64,000 nucleotides of DNA from Bradyrhizobium sp. AZCC 2176 (GCF_036924645.1 NZ_JAZHRX010000001.1:6785501-6849500), one strand, 5' to 3'. Positions 24,771-33,302 are shown, numbered from the stretch's first letter. Notes: generated from the letters alone by a model not told the origin. Made by a program: numbers and translations.

Positions 24771-24910
24771 ATGTCGCATGTGATCAGGACTTCCGGGACA
24801 AAACCGCCGAAGCCGTCTTCAATGGCGAAAGTCCCAAGGGCTTTCCGGCCGACCTTGTTAGAAGAGGACGCGACAATGGCAAAGAAGCTCAAGCCCATGC
24901 ATCCCGGTGA
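24764..24910 (+). pseudogene. higB: HigB-type toxin remnant
   Basis: ATG 24764 opens a 48-codon frame whose residues 9-35 (QDFRDKTAEAVFNGESPKG, then FPADLVRR) match the N-terminus of HigB/RelE-type mRNA interferases, normally about 93 residues. After LVRR it runs into the ribosome-binding region of higA and stops at 24910, inside higA. About 55-60 codons, including the catalytic C-terminal half, have been deleted, leaving operator and antitoxin intact. Confidence 0.75.
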
Positions 24911-25181
24911 GGTTCTGCGGGAGGAGTTCCTGGTACCGCTGAAAATGTCGGCGGGCGCTCTTGCCAAGGCCTGTGGCTTGCCTCGTACTCGGATTGAGCG
25001 GATCGCCGGCGAACAGACGGGCATTACCGCCGATACCGCGCTTCGGCTCGCAAAGGCGCTTGGCACAACCGCGCAGCTTTGGCTCAATCTGCAGAACGAC
25101 TATGACGTTGAGATTGCGAAGCGCGATCTCGGCAAGATCCTCGACCGGATCGAGACCGTAAATAAGCCGGAGGCAGCCTAA
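24876..25181 (+). CDS. higA: HigA-family antitoxin, orphaned
   Basis: 101 residues from ATG 24876, preceded by [52 protein letters not shown] and [20 protein letters not shown] are the conserved XRE-type HTH and C-terminal segments of HigA. HigA binds HigB and represses its own promoter; here the toxin is truncated, so the remaining role would be DNA binding at the twin palindromes upstream, or control of an unlinked target (inference). Confidence 0.9.
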   Translation: MAKKLKPMHPGEVLREEFLVPLKMSAGALAKACGLPRTRIERIAGEQTGITADTALRLAKALGTTAQLWLNLQNDYDVEIAKRDLGKILDRIETVNKPEAA

Positions 25182-25245
25182 CCGGCGGAGCGCAATATCG
25201 CAAGGTGGCGAAGATTTGCGCAATGCCGCGCACGGCCGCGCAGTC

Positions 25246-25301
25246 CATCATAGCGCCACGGCCAAGCAGAAGGGCCCATCGTCATCGACCGTGGCACGCC
25301 A
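25246..25301. repeat. Palindromic repeat, copy 7 of 7
   Basis: CATCATAGCGCCACGGCC, diverged spacer (AGAAGGGCCCATCGTCATCG), ACCGTGGCACGCCA. More diverged than the other copies. Between higA and the fabA-like gene. Confidence 0.75.
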
Positions 25302-25479
25302 CCTGGATCGAGCAAGACAAAGCAACCGAGTGCTGCCATTTGCGCGCCGAAACTCACGAATGAAATTTAGGCCTTCATGGCCGGAGCCCTGTGCCTCACT
25401 GCTAACGCCGGCATCGAAAAGACCGTCGCAACAAAGTCGCCTGACAGCAACCGCCGGCCAAACACTGAAGGAGTTTGTC

Positions 25480-26010
25480 TTGTCCAACCCGAGAGACTTT
25501 CACGCTCCGCAATCGTCCTACACAAAGGAAGATCTGCTCAGATCGAGCGAAGGCGGCTATTTCGGCCCGGGCAATGCCCAACTGCCGGCACCGCCCATGC
25601 TGATGATCGACCGCATCACCGAGATCAGCCTGAACGGCGGCGAATTCGGCAAGGGCCACGTCATCGCCGAGCTGGATATCGCGCCTGGCCTCTGGTTTTT
25701 TGACTGCCTCTTTCAAGGCGATCCGGTGATGCCGGGCTGCCTGGGTCTGGACGCCATGTGGCAGATTGTCGGCTATTGGCTTGGCTGGTCCGGCTCGCCG
25801 GGCAAGGGCCGCGCCGTCGGCGTCGGCGAGGTCAAGTTCCGGGGTGGTATAACGCCAGCCATCAAGCGCGTGCGCTACGAGGTCAATATGCGCCTCGTCA
25901 GGCGTGGCAAGCTGGCTGTTGGGGTTGCGAATGGCCGCGTGTTTGCCGACGGCGCATGCGTCTATCTCGCCGACGATATGAGGGTCGGACTGATCGCATT
26001 CCCGAGCTGA
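25480..26010 (+). CDS. FabA-like hydroxyacyl-ACP dehydratase, catalytic His replaced by Leu
   Basis: 176 residues from TTG 25480 with AAGGAG seven bases before it. It aligns over the full length with FabA ([46 protein letters not shown]). FabA dehydrates 3-hydroxydecanoyl-ACP and isomerises the product using a His-Asp pair. The Asp is present (Asp91, CLGLDAMW), but the His expected in the FGCHF/FDCHF segment is Leu77 ([10 protein letters not shown], codon CTC at 25708-25710, one base from CAC). No fabB or fabI follows. Either an inactive paralogue with another role, or a base error. Confidence 0.88.
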   Translation: MSNPRDFHAPQSSYTKEDLLRSSEGGYFGPGNAQLPAPPMLMIDRITEISLNGGEFGKGHVIAELDIAPGLWFFDCLFQGDPVMPGCLGLDAMWQIVGYWLGWSGSPGKGRAVGVGEVKFRGGITPAIKRVRYEVNMRLVRRGKLAVGVANGRVFADGACVYLADDMRVGLIAFPS

Positions 26011-26139
26011 GTTGCATTCCGAGAAGAGGCCGCCATGGTGCGCCGCTTCGCCTCTGATCGGAACATCGCTTCATCCTGCGCGTAGATGTGTGCGGAGTGC
26101 TGACTTCGGCCCCGTTCGGCTCCCGCACACGGACGAAAC

Positions 26140-26598
26140 ATGGAACTCGTCACCCACAAGAAGTTCAAGGCCGGCCATCTGATGCCGTGGGGGAAAGGCA
26201 CCGTGGTTTCACGGGCAAAGGGGTTTGTTTTCCTGGCCGGCAACACCGCAACCACGGACGATTACGAACCGTTCAAAAAAGGTGGCGGTGCCGTCGGAGA
26301 CGTGGCCGCGCAGTGGCGCAACATACTTGCAAACATCAAATCCGATCTGGAGGAACTCGGCACCTCGCTGGACCACCTGATCAAGCTTACGTTCTTCGTG
26401 AAAGGGCCCTTCCCCGCCGGCGGCGTATTGAGTTCTCCCAACTTCCGCCAGGACGTGATGGACGAGTTCTTTGCTCAGCATTGCCCCAAGCAATGCAGTT
26501 ACAACAACCCTCCACCCTCGGAGATCATCGGGGTTGCGGCGCTGGCGCATCCCGACCTCGTCATCGAGATCGTCGCGGTCGCAGCACTGCCCGATTAG
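26140..26598 (+). CDS. Rid (YjgF/YER057c/UK114) family protein
   Basis: 152 residues with the chorismate-mutase-like Rid fold: GFVFLAGNTATTDDYEPF, ILANIKSDLEELGTSLDHLI and KLTFFVKGPFPAGG. RidA itself deaminates reactive enamines and needs an Arg in its C-terminal PARSxVEV segment. Here that place reads PPPSEIIGVAALAHPDLVIE without an Arg, so it belongs to another Rid subgroup whose substrate is unknown. Cytoplasmic and trimeric by family. It follows the fabA-like gene by 130 bp in the same direction, possibly one transcript. Confidence 0.82.
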   Translation: MELVTHKKFKAGHLMPWGKGTVVSRAKGFVFLAGNTATTDDYEPFKKGGGAVGDVAAQWRNILANIKSDLEELGTSLDHLIKLTFFVKGPFPAGGVLSSPNFRQDVMDEFFAQHCPKQCSYNNPPPSEIIGVAALAHPDLVIEIVAVAALPD

Positions 26599-26723
26599 CT
26601 GCGTCACGTCGTGCCGGGCCAAGCCTGCGACGCGCGGTGCTGCGCAGCGCCGACCTTCGCCGGCCATGGCCCGTCACGCCCCGCACAGACGGGCGCCGTC
26701 AAATACACAAGCGGGCATCCCGA

Positions 26724-26843
26724 TCAGGAACAGATCCAGATGATCGCAACCGCTATCGGGACCCCCAAACCAAGTGCGCCGAAAATCGCCGGGACGAATT
26801 CGGACAGCAGACTTACCTGATGTTTTACGCCTGGTGACGACAT
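26724..26843 (-). CDS. 39-residue single-pass membrane protein
   Basis: ATG 26843 is preceded by AAGGAG with seven-base spacing, the best ribosome site in this area. The frame encodes a polar N-terminus (MSSPGVKHQVSLLSEFV) and one hydrophobic helix (PAIFGALGLGVPIAVAIIWI) ending CS before TGA at 26724. Small inner-membrane peptides of this layout often modulate larger membrane complexes, but no partner is evident nearby. The call rests on the ribosome site and helix only. Confidence 0.6.
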   Translation of the reverse strand: MSSPGVKHQVSLLSEFVPAIFGALGLGVPIAVAIIWICS

Positions 26844-27177
26844 GACGTTGCTCCTTGGAGCCCCGCGAGCCTCTGCCCGCCCCCAAGATGAACGATCAAT
26901 CGCGCCTTCGGACTAAAGCCCGTGGCGACTCGCTAGAGGGGCAATGCTGGGGCGTTATGGTTAACAAGTGGTTAATCGGCATAAAGAGAAGTTTGCAGAC
27001 CGCGCCTTGAAGACGCGCCGCTTGATCGTGAATCGCGCGCCGGCGGTGCACACGTCGTTCGGCCAGAGTTCCGGAAGAGCGCCTCGCCGGCATCGTCGGC
27101 CGCTCCCCGTCGCGCCCCGGCCGCCGCCAAGGAATGGCGCCTACCCGGCACCACTCCTTTTCAGCGGCGCACGCCAA
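26844..27177. other. Intergenic, nothing recognised
   Basis: About 330 bp with overlapping arginine-rich open frames but no ribosome sites, repeats or motifs. Confidence 0.35.
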
Positions 27178-27522
27178 TCAGAACGAGCAGCCATACGCCG
27201 TGAGCGAAGCCTTCGTTGCATCCAGGGTCTGCTTGCAGGTCGATTCCATGGTCGCCTTCACTGACGGATTCTTGGCCATGTCGACCCACGCCTTGCGCGT
27301 CTGGTCGATCTGCGTCTTGTACATCGCGCGCTGTGCCTCGGGGACCTTGGAGACGACGCAGGCATCGTACTTGGTCAGGAAGTCGTCACAGGCTGCGATA
27401 CCCGTGCTCTGCGCGTGAGCCGTGGTGACGCCCGCGAGCAAGGCGATGCCCGCCGCGAGTGACAGCACCTGTCGGGGGTTCGCGCTCGAACCCGCCACGG
27501 CTTTCGATATTGCTTGACGCAT
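27178..27522 (-). CDS. Periplasmic four-cysteine protein, unknown function
   Basis: 114 residues from ATG 27522; AGAGGA is nine bases upstream, whereas the in-frame ATG at 27531 touches it. Signal peptide with LSLAAGIALLAGVTTAHA cut before QS. The mature part is helical with four cysteines (AACDDF, YDACVV, STCKQT, YGCSF), likely two disulphides. A protein of this kind occurs in several rhizobial genomes to my memory; its function is unknown. Confidence 0.75.
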   Translation of the reverse strand: MRQAISKAVAGSSANPRQVLSLAAGIALLAGVTTAHAQSTGIAACDDFLTKYDACVVSKVPEAQRAMYKTQIDQTRKAWVDMAKNPSVKATMESTCKQTLDATKASLTAYGCSF

Positions 27523-27949
27523 GATTTTCATTCCTCTGTATCAACTGACTAATTTGGATCGGCGGCACGCGCCCGGCTTCGCCCGTATCTCCCCGATCGA
27601 CTCGCAAAGCGGCGCGCGCCGACAACCGGTCGGCGTTGCGGACGTTGAGCAGTTCAAGCGTTGAGCAGTTCGAGGCGAGACCGGGCACCATCGTGCCGGC
27701 CACGAATAAGTGTTCCGTCAATTTGGCGAGATTATGGGTGACGGCGTGGTGACATTGCGACAACCGCGCAGTCGGTGACAGGCGGTCGCTATCATGTTGC
27801 CGTGCGATCACCGTCTTGACGATGTTGCAGGCGTTCTCCTGCGTCGCGAATGAAAGCCTCGGTCGATCCTGATCCTGTCCAGTGACAATTGATGGACATT
27901 GCTCAGGCTGGACTGCCCCGATCCGAAGTCGTCCGGCAGCGCCACCGCT
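27523..27949. other. Intergenic, short tandem duplication only
   Basis: No gene supported. GTTGAGCAGTTC occurs twice, at 27644 and 27660 (16-bp period). Confidence 0.4.
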
Positions 27950-28978
27950 TTACGCGGCTGAGGTATCGATCGAGCGGCGTATCACCCGCCGCACCTCCGC
28001 ATTGGACAGGAACAGATCGTGGTTGATGACGCCCCAGCCAGCTTCTGATGCATCGATGACGCGCACCCCGAGCTGCTCTATGGCGGCCTTCTCGGCGGCG
28101 CCGACCCGTGTCATCCCGCCGGCCAATCGTCCCGACAGCGCCAGTGCGCGGTCGTTTGTCGCGGTAACGACGGTGATCTTGCGGCCGAGCGGACCGATGC
28201 GGGTGACCGCCGACGAGAATACGTCCATGTCGATATCGGGTGAGGCGAACACCACGGCCCCGATCTTGTCGGTACCGCTGTCGCCGTTCCGCGCATAGAG
28301 CTGGCGCAAGCTTTCGAGCGTCAGCATGGTGCCCATGCTGTGCGCGACGATGTGAACGCGGCCGGTGCCGGGAGCCGTGACGGCAGCCTGGAGCACGCGC
28401 TCGAAGCCGTCGCGCGACCACATCGCGCTGTCGCGGTCATAGGCGTAGTCGAACAGTCCGGCCTTGGACGGCCAGGAGAACACCATCGTCTGGCCGCGGA
28501 ATTTGATGCCGTCGGCGAGATGTGCGGCATCGAGCGCGGCCGTCTCGAATGTCTGTTTGAAACCGTGCACGTAGATCAGCACGTCACCCCCGCCGCCCTG
28601 CGCGAGAAGATCGCTGACCTCTCCCGACGCCGGCTCGACGCCATCAAGACGCCAATCGCCAAGCCCGGCCGCGGCGAGCGAGAAACGGCTCTCGTCGGGC
28701 GGCACCAGCTTCGCCCGGGCGACGGTCATCCTTGTCGCGCGCTCCGGCCCGAACCAGGGTTTGGCCCGCCCGCCATTGACCGGCTTGCGTGTGGTAGCGA
28801 CGAGCAATGTCGGTTCGGCGGTAAGCGACGCAGCGTCGTAACGCGCGCCGGTCGCGCCCAAGCTAGCGCATCCACCGAGCGCGAGCACGCTTGCGGAAGA
28901 CACAATCCCGCGCAGCAAAGCGCGGCGGGACGCAAGAGTCTGGAGAGTCTGGTTGTGCAGCAAATGTCGGACGATCAC
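27950..28978 (-). CDS. Lipoprotein alpha/beta hydrolase (DUF900 esterase)
   Basis: 342 residues from GTG 28978 (AAAGG six bases before); the frame extends to 29020 without coding character. The N-terminus has a twin-Arg-like SRRALLRG stretch and a lipobox LALGGC, so it should be lipid-anchored and exported. The DUF900 hydrolase core shows DVLIYVHGFKQTF (oxyanion loop), IVAHSMGT (nucleophile Ser), ASPDIDMDVF (acid) and VINHDLFLSN near the end (His). The likely role is esterase activity in the periplasm or outer membrane. Confidence 0.85.
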   Translation of the reverse strand: MIVRHLLHNQTLQTLASRRALLRGIVSSASVLALGGCASLGATGARYDAASLTAEPTLLVATTRKPVNGGRAKPWFGPERATRMTVARAKLVPPDESRFSLAAAGLGDWRLDGVEPASGEVSDLLAQGGGGDVLIYVHGFKQTFETAALDAAHLADGIKFRGQTMVFSWPSKAGLFDYAYDRDSAMWSRDGFERVLQAAVTAPGTGRVHIVAHSMGTMLTLESLRQLYARNGDSGTDKIGAVVFASPDIDMDVFSSAVTRIGPLGRKITVVTATNDRALALSGRLAGGMTRVGAAEKAAIEQLGVRVIDASEAGWGVINHDLFLSNAEVRRVIRRSIDTSAA

Positions 28979-29198
28979 ACAGGACCTTTGGGAACACGGT
29001 TTCGCAGAACCCGTCACCACAGCTTTCCTGAACTAGCATGGCGAGAAAAGGGCGGACGATGGCAATCGCTTGTTCCGGTTCCCGTCGCGATTCCGTGATC
29101 CGCAGGCGGCGCAACGAAACCATTTCGATCCGCCGCGAAGTCCTCCGGAAACAAAGACCCTCTAACGATGTTGTCTCATCAAACGACGGGGTTAGATC

Positions 29199-29285
29199 AT
29201 GTTGGTGTCGGTCCTGAACCTCATCTACCGCGAATTCCTCAAGCGTGCCCTTTCCGGCATCGCAATACAGGGAGGAAAACTATGA
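29199..29285 (+). CDS. 28-residue small protein, first of an overlapping pair
   Basis: ATG 29199 encodes MLVSVLNLIYREFLKRALSG then IAIQGGKL and stops at TGA 29283-29285, which overlaps the ATG of the next small gene in an ATGA junction. An amphipathic helix with YREFLKRAL is likely. The ribosome site is weak (GGGG). The ATGA overlap and the neighbour's strong features make it credible. Confidence 0.5.
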   Translation: MLVSVLNLIYREFLKRALSGIAIQGGKL

Positions 29286-29368
29286 CCGAAGTCGTGACGG
29301 CATTCCTCATTTTCGCCAGCATTGGCGTATTCCTGGCCCACGCATTTGATGCCTATCGCCTGCGCTAG
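29282..29368 (+). CDS. 28-residue membrane protein, second of an overlapping pair
   Basis: ATG 29282 has GGGAGGAAAACT directly upstream, a near-consensus ribosome site, although these bases also code for the end of the preceding small frame. The product is one hydrophobic helix (VVTAFLIFASIGVFLAHAFD) with a short basic tail AYRLR. It is probably an inner-membrane peptide; function unknown. Confidence 0.65.
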   Translation: MTEVVTAFLIFASIGVFLAHAFDAYRLR

Positions 29369-29460
29369 ATTTGCCTGACATCACGCTGGTACGGTCGCGC
29401 CGCGAGATCAGTCGACGCTGTATGCGCGCGTGGTTCTAATGCGCGCTTGGCGACCTCCTG

Positions 29461-30633
29461 CTATCGGGTGCCATCCTTACCGGCGATGAACACGTCGCGA
29501 TCCGGGAATTTTTCGAACACTTCCACAGGCTGGCCGAAATTCGTAGCGAGCACATCCCTGGGATTTGCTGCGATCCATTGCGACAGATCAATGGTTTCGT
29601 AGGTGCCCGCATTGAATCCGATCAGGATGCGCGCAGGTCCGCCGCCGACATTCTCGATCGAGTGGCCATAGCCCTGCGGGATGTAGCCGACGTCACCCTT
29701 CTGCAATCGCTCGATCCGGTAGCGGCCGTGCGAACCAAACAGCGTGACACTCACCTCGCCTTCGACGACGTACTGCCACTCGTCGGCGTTCGGATGCCAG
29801 TGCAGCGTCCGCAGCGCGCCGGGATCAAGATCGAGGACGACGCCCGTGATCGTCTTCGCAATCGGGAAGCGGCTGGAATCGACCCGCCACTCGCGGCCGT
29901 CCCGATAGCTCGCATGCGGCGGCTGCGCCAGCAGGCGGTATTTGTGGGTCTCCGGCGGCAGCTTCCAGCCCTGCAGCGGCACCGACGGCTCGGCAGGCGG
30001 CGGTTTGCCGCGCGCGAAATACACCTCCTCCTTTGGGAATGTTGCGAACACAGCTTCCGGCAGGCCGAAATTCTTCGCCAGCAGCGCCGGCGGCGTATGT
30101 CCGACCCAGTCGGTGATGCTGAAAGTACCGAATTCGGAGAAGTAGCCGTTGTCGAAGATCAGGATGAAGTGACAGGGTTTGTCGCCGAGGCATTGCAGCA
30201 TGTGGCCGTGGCCGCGCGGGAAGTACCAGACGTCGCCGGCTTCGAAATCGTTGGTCTCGGCAAGGCCGCTTGGATCGACGACGGTGGTGCGGACACGGCC
30301 TTCGAGAACGAACGCCCATTCGGCCGCGGTGGCGTGCCAGTGCAGTTCGCGCATCGCGCCGGGCTCAAGCCGCATCGAGACGCCGGCGATCCCCTTGGAG
30401 ATCGGCAGTTGCGCGACCGTCGCCTCCTTGCCGTAGCTGTTGCCGATGACCTTGCCGTCCGACTTCTCCAGCGCGAATTTGAAAGTCGGAAGATCCCTGC
30501 CGGCAAGCGTTGGGTCCGGAACATTGTTCATGAAGCTCGGATCGCCGCCGGCTGCCGGCTGTGCCCCACCCAGCGCTGCCAGCGAGGCGATGCCTGCGGC
30601 GGCCAGAAACTCCCGGCGTTGCGGATCGGACAT
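29461..30633 (-). CDS. oxdC: Oxalate decarboxylase-type bicupin
   Basis: 390 residues from ATG 30633 with AAGGAG six bases upstream. A Tat-like signal (QRREFLAAAGIASLAALGG) suggests export of the folded metalloprotein. Two cupin domains each carry HWH, Glu and His manganese ligands: LHWHATAAEWAFVLEG with GHGHML, and LHWHPNADEWQYVVEG with GYGHSI. The active-site lid reads SEFGT where Bacillus OxdC has SENST, so the catalytic Glu is kept but neighbours differ; lid sequence decides between decarboxylase and oxidase activity in this family. It would convert oxalate to formate and CO2 in the periplasm. Confidence 0.87.
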   Translation of the reverse strand: MSDPQRREFLAAAGIASLAALGGAQPAAGGDPSFMNNVPDPTLAGRDLPTFKFALEKSDGKVIGNSYGKEATVAQLPISKGIAGVSMRLEPGAMRELHWHATAAEWAFVLEGRVRTTVVDPSGLAETNDFEAGDVWYFPRGHGHMLQCLGDKPCHFILIFDNGYFSEFGTFSITDWVGHTPPALLAKNFGLPEAVFATFPKEEVYFARGKPPPAEPSVPLQGWKLPPETHKYRLLAQPPHASYRDGREWRVDSSRFPIAKTITGVVLDLDPGALRTLHWHPNADEWQYVVEGEVSVTLFGSHGRYRIERLQKGDVGYIPQGYGHSIENVGGGPARILIGFNAGTYETIDLSQWIAANPRDVLATNFGQPVEVFEKFPDRDVFIAGKDGTR

Positions 30634-30975
30634 GATGCTCTCCTTGAGGATGATCCAGCGAAATGCTCCGACGACGGCTCCCACCCGGCCGCGGAAGAAG
30701 CGCCCACTAGACCACAAAGTTGGCGCTGGCGGATGGGGGTGTGCTGGCCGTAACGGACCCCGCCCGGGACAACCAGACGTCAAGCAAGGGCCGGCCGGCA
30801 TCCTCCCGGTCGTCGCAGGCTCAATTGAATGGCTATTAAATCAACGGGTTAGACAGACGCTTGGGGATGGTGCTAGAGAACGCAGGCGGGCAGCGGGATT
30901 TCGATTCCGAAGGTCGGGAGTTTCTGGCCTCTCCAGGCGTGCTCGTTCGGCTTACGGCTATTCGGACATTTCAAC
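30634..30975. other. Intergenic, divergent promoter region
   Basis: 340 bp between divergent oxdC and the gene at 30976. No repeat or RNA feature seen; promoters for both directions must lie here. Confidence 0.4.
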
Positions 30976-31344
30976 ATGAGAAAGATCATCCTGGCGCTGG
31001 CGATCCTGTATCCGGCGGCAGCGCTGGCTCAGGGGACCGCCCCGGCCAATCCCCCGACCGTCGGCGGCAAGCCGCTGGTTGTGGTCGGATCGAAGAAATC
31101 AGCGGCGGGCAAGAAGGAAAAAGAAAAACCCTTGTCGGTCGCCCAGAAGTTGCAGGCTTGCCTGGATATCGACGATGCGACCAAGGAACGGCTGAATTGC
31201 TACGACGCCGTTTATGCGCCACAGCCCAAGCCGAAGGCGCCGGCGGCGAAGGGCGTCAATGACTGCCGCTTCCTCAAGGAGGAAGACGAGCGGTTGGCCT
31301 GCTACAACGGTTTTGCGGACAAGATTCCGAAACTGCCGCGCTAA
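30976..31344 (+). CDS. Exported protein with two C-x-RLxCY repeats
   Basis: 122 residues. Signal peptide MRKIILALAILYPAAALA, a Lys-rich linker, then two similar units: CLDIDDATKERLNCYDAV and CRFLKEEDERLACYNGFAD. Each has two cysteines ten residues apart, likely one disulphide per unit. Similar LxCYD segments occur in periplasmic proteins of several secretion-related families, but no assignment is safe. It is convergent with the next gene. Confidence 0.7.
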   Translation: MRKIILALAILYPAAALAQGTAPANPPTVGGKPLVVVGSKKSAAGKKEKEKPLSVAQKLQACLDIDDATKERLNCYDAVYAPQPKPKAPAAKGVNDCRFLKEEDERLACYNGFADKIPKLPR

Positions 31345-31363
31345 CTAAGTCGGGCGGCGCACC

Positions 31364-31846
31364 TTACCAGGTGGAATTCCAGTTCGGGCCGCCAAAGAAG
31401 CCGAATTGCGACTGCTGCGCGACCCGCATTTGCGGGTGCTGCGCGAACTGCATCGGCAGTGCCGGACGGGTCTTGGCGACCTTGCGCTTGCGCTGGACCT
31501 GCGGCTCGGGCTTCTTCGCTTCCGCCGGGACGAACTCGGCAAACGTCTCCCGCACACGGGCTTGGGCGGCGGCGTCGGCCACAGGAGAGGCAGGGGCCGC
31601 AGCACGCGCGGGCGGCGCGGCGGCTTGGGCCGTCATGGTCGGCGGCGGAACAATGGTCGGAAGGCTGGTGTCGTAGACCACCCGTTCCGGCAGCTTCTGG
31701 TCGGAACGGATGCGAACCACGGTTTTGTCGACCGACGGAACGGCCTGGCTGGCCACAACCGCCTGCTGCGGGACAAACACATCGATCGCCAACAACAGCG
31801 CCAGCAGCACTCCGCCGACAAACAGGAAATAACGCGCTACGGGCAT
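31364..31846 (-). CDS. Membrane-anchored Pro/Ala-rich protein
   Basis: 160 residues: an N-terminal helix (YFLFVGGVLLALLLAIDVFV), an extended Pro/Ala-rich middle and a basic RKRKVAKTRPALPMQ segment before a Gln/Phe-rich end (QQSQFGFFGGPNWNSTW). A single-pass periplasmic protein; family unknown. The stop lies 19 bases from that of the convergent gene. Confidence 0.65.
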   Translation of the reverse strand: MPVARYFLFVGGVLLALLLAIDVFVPQQAVVASQAVPSVDKTVVRIRSDQKLPERVVYDTSLPTIVPPPTMTAQAAAPPARAAAPASPVADAAAQARVRETFAEFVPAEAKKPEPQVQRKRKVAKTRPALPMQFAQHPQMRVAQQSQFGFFGGPNWNSTW

Positions 31847-31990
31847 TGTGATCTCGCTCCCCCCGCGCGAGTACCGCGCGGTTCAGTCGCCCAACGGGCG
31901 ATATAGCGATTAGTTCCTGGCCAACCGGCAAGGTTCAAAAGCAGAGATCACATTTTCGGGGGGAGGCGCGGCACGTTCGGCGGCACAAGG

Positions 31991-32593
31991 TTAAATACGG
32001 CTGGCTGTCACCAGTGAACATTTCGCCTTATTTGCGTTGACGTTGACGAACCCGACCAGCATGCCGGCGTAGCGCTTCCGGCTCTTCATGTTCACGGTAT
32101 CGGGAATGACCCGCCGGCGGTCGGTCAGATGGCTGCCGTCCCGGCGGGTGAAGGTGCAGGCGATCTCGATATCCCTCACCGCATAGTCATTGGCATTGCG
32201 CAATGTGAAGGTCACCAGCGCCTTCGAGCCGAGCCCGCCCCTTCGCCACGATTGCGAGACAATCTTGAGGCCGTCGAGCGGCGACTGGGCGGGAGCCACC
32301 GTTTCCGGCGGCGCGATGTCGAGCGGTGCGGCAGCGGCCGAATTGGCGTCGGGGGAAACGGCCGTCGGCGCCGGGCTCGACAGGGTCGCCTGGACCCCGG
32401 CCGTGTCGTCCGATGTATTTTGCGATGTATCTTGCGTGACGCGCGCAACTTCAGGCGAGGTCGCCGTGGAATGGCCCTCGGCATCGCTTGCCTGCGGGAG
32501 CATCAACCATAAGGCGCAGCCTGCGATGGCGATGGCCGGCAGCACGACAAGCCGTGCTTCGGACTTTCCGAACGACCAGCCGGCGATTCTCAT
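31991..32593 (-). CDS. Membrane-anchored protein with C-terminal FxLyD-like beta domain
   Basis: 200 residues from ATG 32593 (GTGAGGGC upstream). One helix (VVLPAIAIAGCALWLMLP) near residue 20, a 90-residue Ser/Thr/Ala-rich periplasmic linker, then a beta-rich domain from about 120: LKIVSQSWRRGGLGSKALVT, FTLRNANDYAVRDIEIACTF and YAGMLVGFVNVNANKAKCSL, resembling FxLyD domains. Function unknown. Confidence 0.65.
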   Translation of the reverse strand: MRIAGWSFGKSEARLVVLPAIAIAGCALWLMLPQASDAEGHSTATSPEVARVTQDTSQNTSDDTAGVQATLSSPAPTAVSPDANSAAAAPLDIAPPETVAPAQSPLDGLKIVSQSWRRGGLGSKALVTFTLRNANDYAVRDIEIACTFTRRDGSHLTDRRRVIPDTVNMKSRKRYAGMLVGFVNVNANKAKCSLVTASRI

Positions 32594-32871
32594 AGCGGTG
32601 CCCTCACCCGGCAGCGCCGACGCCTGCCGCGCCGCGCACGAAAAAAGCCATACGAGCGTTTGCCGTACGGCTTCTGTCACGACCGCCGCTGTACGGATCC
32701 TGCCGCCCGTCAACAATCACCCAGGGAGGAAATGGTTTCACGCCACCTCGACAATATTGCGGCGGCGGCACGGGATGGCATTGTGGAGGCGTGGCGGCTA
32801 GATTGGCCGGCCGCAACCGGCCTTCAGCGCCGCAACAACAATGCCGCAACAACAATAATGAGGAGACCGAG

Positions 32872-33255
32872 ATGCCGACCGTTATCTGGGACCATGTCCA
32901 TTTGCGCAGTCCCGATCCCGAGGCGACCGCCGCATGGCTGGAAGACGTTCTCGGAGGCGAGATCATCCGTGGTCCCGGGCGGATTGACGTCAAACTCGGC
33001 GGTGCCAATGTGTTCATCGCACCCGTCACAGTCGGCGACGGCGTCAACACCCCGCCGGTGACGCCCTATCAGGGTCTCGACCATTTCGGACTGACCGTGA
33101 AAGACATCGACGCGGTTGCCGCCGAGATCAAGGCCAAGGGCGTCGAGTTCACGAAGGAGCCAACCACCATCCGGCCCGGCGTGCGCATCTGCTTCATCCG
33201 TGGGCCGCAAGGCATTTCGATCGAGTTGCTCGAGCGCGACAAGAAATATGCGTGA
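32872..33255 (+). CDS. VOC-family (glyoxalase/bleomycin-resistance) protein
   Basis: 127 residues from ATG 32872 with GAGGAG before it. Two beta-alpha-beta-beta-beta units: IWDHVHLRSPDPEATAAWLE and GLDHFGLTVKDIDAVAAEIK, with metal ligands His (WDHVHL, LDHFGL) and a terminal Glu (GISIELLER). The family includes glyoxalases, dioxygenases and epimerases; the substrate is undetermined. Confidence 0.85.
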   Translation: MPTVIWDHVHLRSPDPEATAAWLEDVLGGEIIRGPGRIDVKLGGANVFIAPVTVGDGVNTPPVTPYQGLDHFGLTVKDIDAVAAEIKAKGVEFTKEPTTIRPGVRICFIRGPQGISIELLERDKKYA

Positions 33256-33302
33256 CTCCACTTTCGCTGAGCACGACGATCTATCTGGCCGACGCTCGCG
33301 CG

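Noticed and set aside
13130..25301. CRISPR array, because of seven regular repeats
   Set aside because: Spacing is 1-3 kb with genes between copies, and the repeats are variable palindromes, not short identical repeats with spacers.
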